The notes under the pieces are model-generated. The model did no database searches and was not told where the DNA came from. It saw nothing but the letters and a program-made list of their open reading frames with translations. Below are positions 61,286-64,000 of a DNA stretch of 64,000 nucleotides, piece by piece. Where the stretch lies: positions 74,717,394 through 74,781,393 of the forward strand of contig OY856187.1 of assembly GCA_963693315.1 (NCBI GenBank), read 5' to 3'. Positions within the stretch are counted from its first letter, which is position 1. Each line of letters begins with the position of its first letter. The DNA comes from Diogma glabrata. Lineage: Eukaryota; Arthropoda; Insecta; Diptera; Cylindrotomidae. The position numbers and the translations under genes are program-made.

Positions 61286-62787
61286 ATATTTTTTTATTCA
61301 CGTTTAATTTTATAATGAAAAGGTAAACTTTCATGTAGTTCTAAAAATAGTATCGCATCTGGCTTATCTAGTCTAAGAATTTTATTAGTAACTGCCCAGA
61401 ATCACCTAAAACAGAACCGAAGTCATAAGATTAACATTAGACTTCTCTGTTCTATTAACCTTGACACTTGAAACAATTTCAAGAAATTGTGTAGAACTAT
61501 TATCAAGAAAAAGCAATTATTGTCGGGATGGCAAACATAATTCACACAATTGTTAAAGAAATTGTAAGAATTGTAATTGTCCCACATCAAATTGAATCTT
61601 GACTTTTCTTTTGTCTGTGATTGCTTTTTTTGCGTCATATTATTTACAACATCTTTAAATTCGCATCACAAAAAAGCAATATAACAAAAGAAAATTAATT
61701 TGAAGTATTCTTTAATCTTTAATTCCTTTTATTACAAAAAAAACTAACAAGGATAAAATGAAAGAACGAGGATAGTTTTATAAGAACAATATTGTACAAA
61801 ACGGATATTGAAAAGACTTGTAGCCGGGTCGCCAGCTAAGGCGATTTGATTAGGTAACTCTCATGTGCCTTTTTCGATGCCACAAACCGACTTTATTAAT
61901 CCTATGCAGAGGTTCTAAACAGTAGATGTTGAATTTAACTTAATCAAGGTTAAAAGAGTTAAAAAAAGGACTGAAATAACTTCTGGTCAGACCAACGGTT
62001 TATACCAACATATACTAGTATCAAAAGGATGATTTTGTATTTGTGGAGCATAAGGCAATGAATGTCCTGCATCAGTTGGTGCATATATGCTATTCAGTTC
62101 AATATGTTCATTTTGGACGATGATACCAGGAATGGAGATACAAGATGACTATGAAATTTTAAAATACTTTTAGACATAATTTTGTTCTTCGTTGCTGGTT
62201 GGTGATATTAATTCTGCTACATTTTACATTGATTAAAAGCTAACGGGATAAGAACAAATTAAAGGACAACAAAAAGATAATGTCTACGTTTGGTAATGGT
62301 TGGCTCACTTTTGATGCCTCTTATAGAGTTTAAAAAACCTTAGGCGCTTTTGACTAACCCTAAATAACAAAGAAATTAAATTGAAGTTTTTCTCCTCTAT
62401 ATGATGTTCAAGTGAAAATGTTGCAATTTTATGAGTTTTCTCCGGCTGTTTTTTCTGTTTTTTAATTTAAACGTTTTTTTTTTGTAGTTGTTGTAAAATT
62501 TATTGTTGTTGTAAGCTTTTATTGTAGAATTTAAAAAAGTAAACACAGTATAACGAAAATGAACCAATAAAGTTTTAGTTGTTACGAAAGCTTACAAATT
62601 TTTTTTGTTTTTTTTTATTTATTCTTTTGCTTTTTTATGCTGAAAAAAGTTTATTTTTATTACATTTTGAGTTTGTTAGTTTGATGTAATTACAAAGTGA
62701 AGCAAAAAGCACTGTTAATTTTGAGATTTAATATGAAAAAATAAAAATACAAGAATATATTGAAAATGTATCAATATTATAGATAGA
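61286..62787. other. Mostly unassigned, one weak exon candidate
   Basis: The only point of note is the GC-richer block at 61800-62150, which holds the minus-strand candidate exon at 61987-62148. The T- and A-rich stretch at 62440-62780 shows nothing. Confidence 0.4.
61987..62148 (-). other. Weak candidate terminal exon
   Basis: The minus strand has TTTCATAG (acceptor-like), then 53 open codons starting SSCISIPGIIVQNEHIELNS and ending with a TGA after ICWYKPLV. Its composition looks coding (varied residues, fewer K/N/I/F than accidental frames here). No upstream exon or known family was recognised. Confidence 0.2.
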
Positions 62788-64000
62788 CTAGCAGGACCCG
62801 GCGTGCTTTGCTACGCTTATAAATAAAGCTTGTGCACAGACATTTTGTTGACGTAGTAGCAATGATTTCAAAAAGTGGTAATGAGAATGATAGCATAATT
62901 TTTAATTTATCTTTTTAAAAATATGGATGAAAAATAATCAGCAATCTAGCTGATCAGTTCGGATATATGAAAAATTAGCGATCAAATAAGTTTTCAAGGA
63001 AGCAAAAAAAATTTAAGTAACTTGTTGAATTAGTAGAGGTGTGTCATCTCTATGTAGAACAGTATACAGAACATAAATAGATTTACAAATGTTCGCAGTA
63101 CCCATATGTTCAATGTGCTCAGTGCTCACTAAGAAAAGAGAACCTAAAGGTCTCTAATGTTCAATTTCTCGATGCTTCTGCAGGTTACACATTATTTGTT
63201 GTGGCTCCATTGTTGGTTCAGAGTAAAAGAGATTATCTAGTTTTATGCCTCTATTCTGTCTACGCAACATATAATTGTCCATACGAATTTCAATCCGTTC
63301 TACATCTAAAGCGCGCACTTTTAATGATTGAGCGTGATCTTTTTTTATGGTGATTGCAAACATCAATTTAATTGACAATTGTGATCTTTTGAATTGAAAT
63401 GCTAATCAACCAAGATTGTAATTATATTAAACCTAATCATCAGTATTGTATTTATATTAACGACGTAATTTCACATTGACCGACGGAGCAGATCGATTCG
63501 GCGGTAGCATTAATAATTGATTGAGAACTAAGTTCGCGAATACTACGCACAGATCTTTAATCATTTTGCTATATTGGGCAGGAAATATCATCAACCATGT
63601 GCGATTTATATTTTTTCCCATAACGTTCTTGTAGATGAAGAACAGTAAGCGGTCAGCATGATTTCAAACAAAGCCCGAACTTAGTTTGGAGGTGACGTGC
63701 TGCACGTGTCATTGATGAATGATGCATACATCCCAGTGCTGCTTCATTGGAGCACGCTAAAACTGAGATGTTGCCTTTATGAAAGTACTTTCTAACTAAC
63801 GTATTTGACTGATTTGGCATATATACCGTATTCCAAGTTTATGTGCGATCTGTATGTTCCTTGTAGCAAAGGATTAATATGGAGTAACCATCCATGTTTA
63901 AGGAACTATTTTCATGTTCCCGTTTCGCATATCTATATGTTGTTACCTTACCGCCATTTGCTGCGGCTCTTGTTTTATATAAAGGATAATCATCGTTTCA
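62788..64000 (-). mobile_element. Helitron remnant, 3' end inside the window, 5' part beyond it
   Basis: On the minus strand the element ends CCTGCTAG followed by T (62788, then 62787). CTAG fits the Helitron CTRR terminus inserted before T. Thirteen bases upstream, GCGTAGCAAAGCACGC can form a short GC-rich hairpin with one bulge, as expected. The decayed Rep/helicase lies further upstream (63250-63995). There are no terminal inverted repeats or target duplication, as is normal for Helitrons. Confidence 0.75.
63250..63995 (-). pseudogene. Helitron Rep-helicase, decayed and partial
   Basis: Minus-strand pieces in order: DYPLYKTRAAANGGKVTTY (about 63992-63936), PLLQGTYRSHINLEYGIYAK and SVKYV (about 63874-63800), KYFHKGN, KDLCVVFANLVLNQLLMLPP and NRSAPSVNVKLRR (about 63570-63475), FQFKRSQLSIKLMFAITI and KKDHAQSLKV (about 63400-63310). 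They match the Helitron pattern GYPLYRRR..GG, PLL..HINVEY..SVKSIKY, ANKVLNQL..PNRSA..ELRR, and FKR.QFPI.L.FA.TINKAQGQSLKV. Frames change between the pieces, and a large part of the helicase (the Walker motifs) is deleted between 63475 and 63400. The nuclease part lies outside the window. Confidence 0.8.

Overview
This is an AT-rich, gene-poor eukaryotic contig, most likely from an insect or another arthropod. That view rests on several things seen together: Penelope-like retroelement fragments with GIY-YIG domains, two two-ORF non-LTR retrotransposons, hAT-type insertions with 8-bp target duplications, a Helitron remnant, tRNA-derived SINEs, very long (TA)n tracts, and one decayed multi-exon gene with 65-73 bp introns. 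No bacterial operons, rRNA, CRISPR arrays or clearly functional tRNA genes were seen. The species cannot be named from the sequence alone.

Layout. 1-7.5 kb: AT-rich satellite-like blocks, a TA-flanked MITE (5438-5873), a GC-richer block of unknown repeats (1042-2520), and a decayed minus-strand gene with three recognisable exons (3877-4520). 8.0-8.7 kb: a TIR element packed with GGCCA/TGGCC motifs. 9.7-23.5 kb: one Penelope-like element (PLE) opened by later insertions. A hAT element (10701-17127), itself carrying a full-length non-LTR retrotransposon (ORF1 plus ORF2, minus strand), and a second hAT element (17387-19379) split the PLE coding region. A TIR element called X here (19498-23366) split its 3' end, and X in turn holds a 5'-truncated non-LTR copy, a long hairpin with two hammerhead-ribozyme-like cores, and a third hAT element. 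Each host sequence can be rejoined across the insertion, most of them with a target duplication.

23.6-34.9 kb: two copies of a second repeat (Y), SINEs, a 328-bp tandem repeat, and a (TA)n tract of several kilobases that has received a 2.85-kb TIR element (holding a tandem SINE array and a MITE) and two copies of a foldback element (Z). A 200-bp assembly gap lies beside them. 34.9-38.7 kb: two direct copies of X. 38.9-48.3 kb: mostly unassigned AT-rich sequence with a SINE copy and a second PLE remnant. 48.4-49.8 kb: a short relative of the first hAT element. 50.5-55.2 kb: a second non-LTR retrotransposon whose ORF2 has one frameshift near its start. 55.6-61.3 kb: a third X copy split by a 4.1-kb hAT-like element and by a second GGCCA element. 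62.8-64.0 kb: the 3' end and decayed Rep/helicase of a Helitron that runs off the window.

Almost all recognisable coding sequence belongs to mobile elements. The only non-transposon gene evidence is the decayed gene near 4 kb and two weak exon candidates. The value of the window is its resolvable insertion history and the ribozyme-like and tandem structures inside the repeats.
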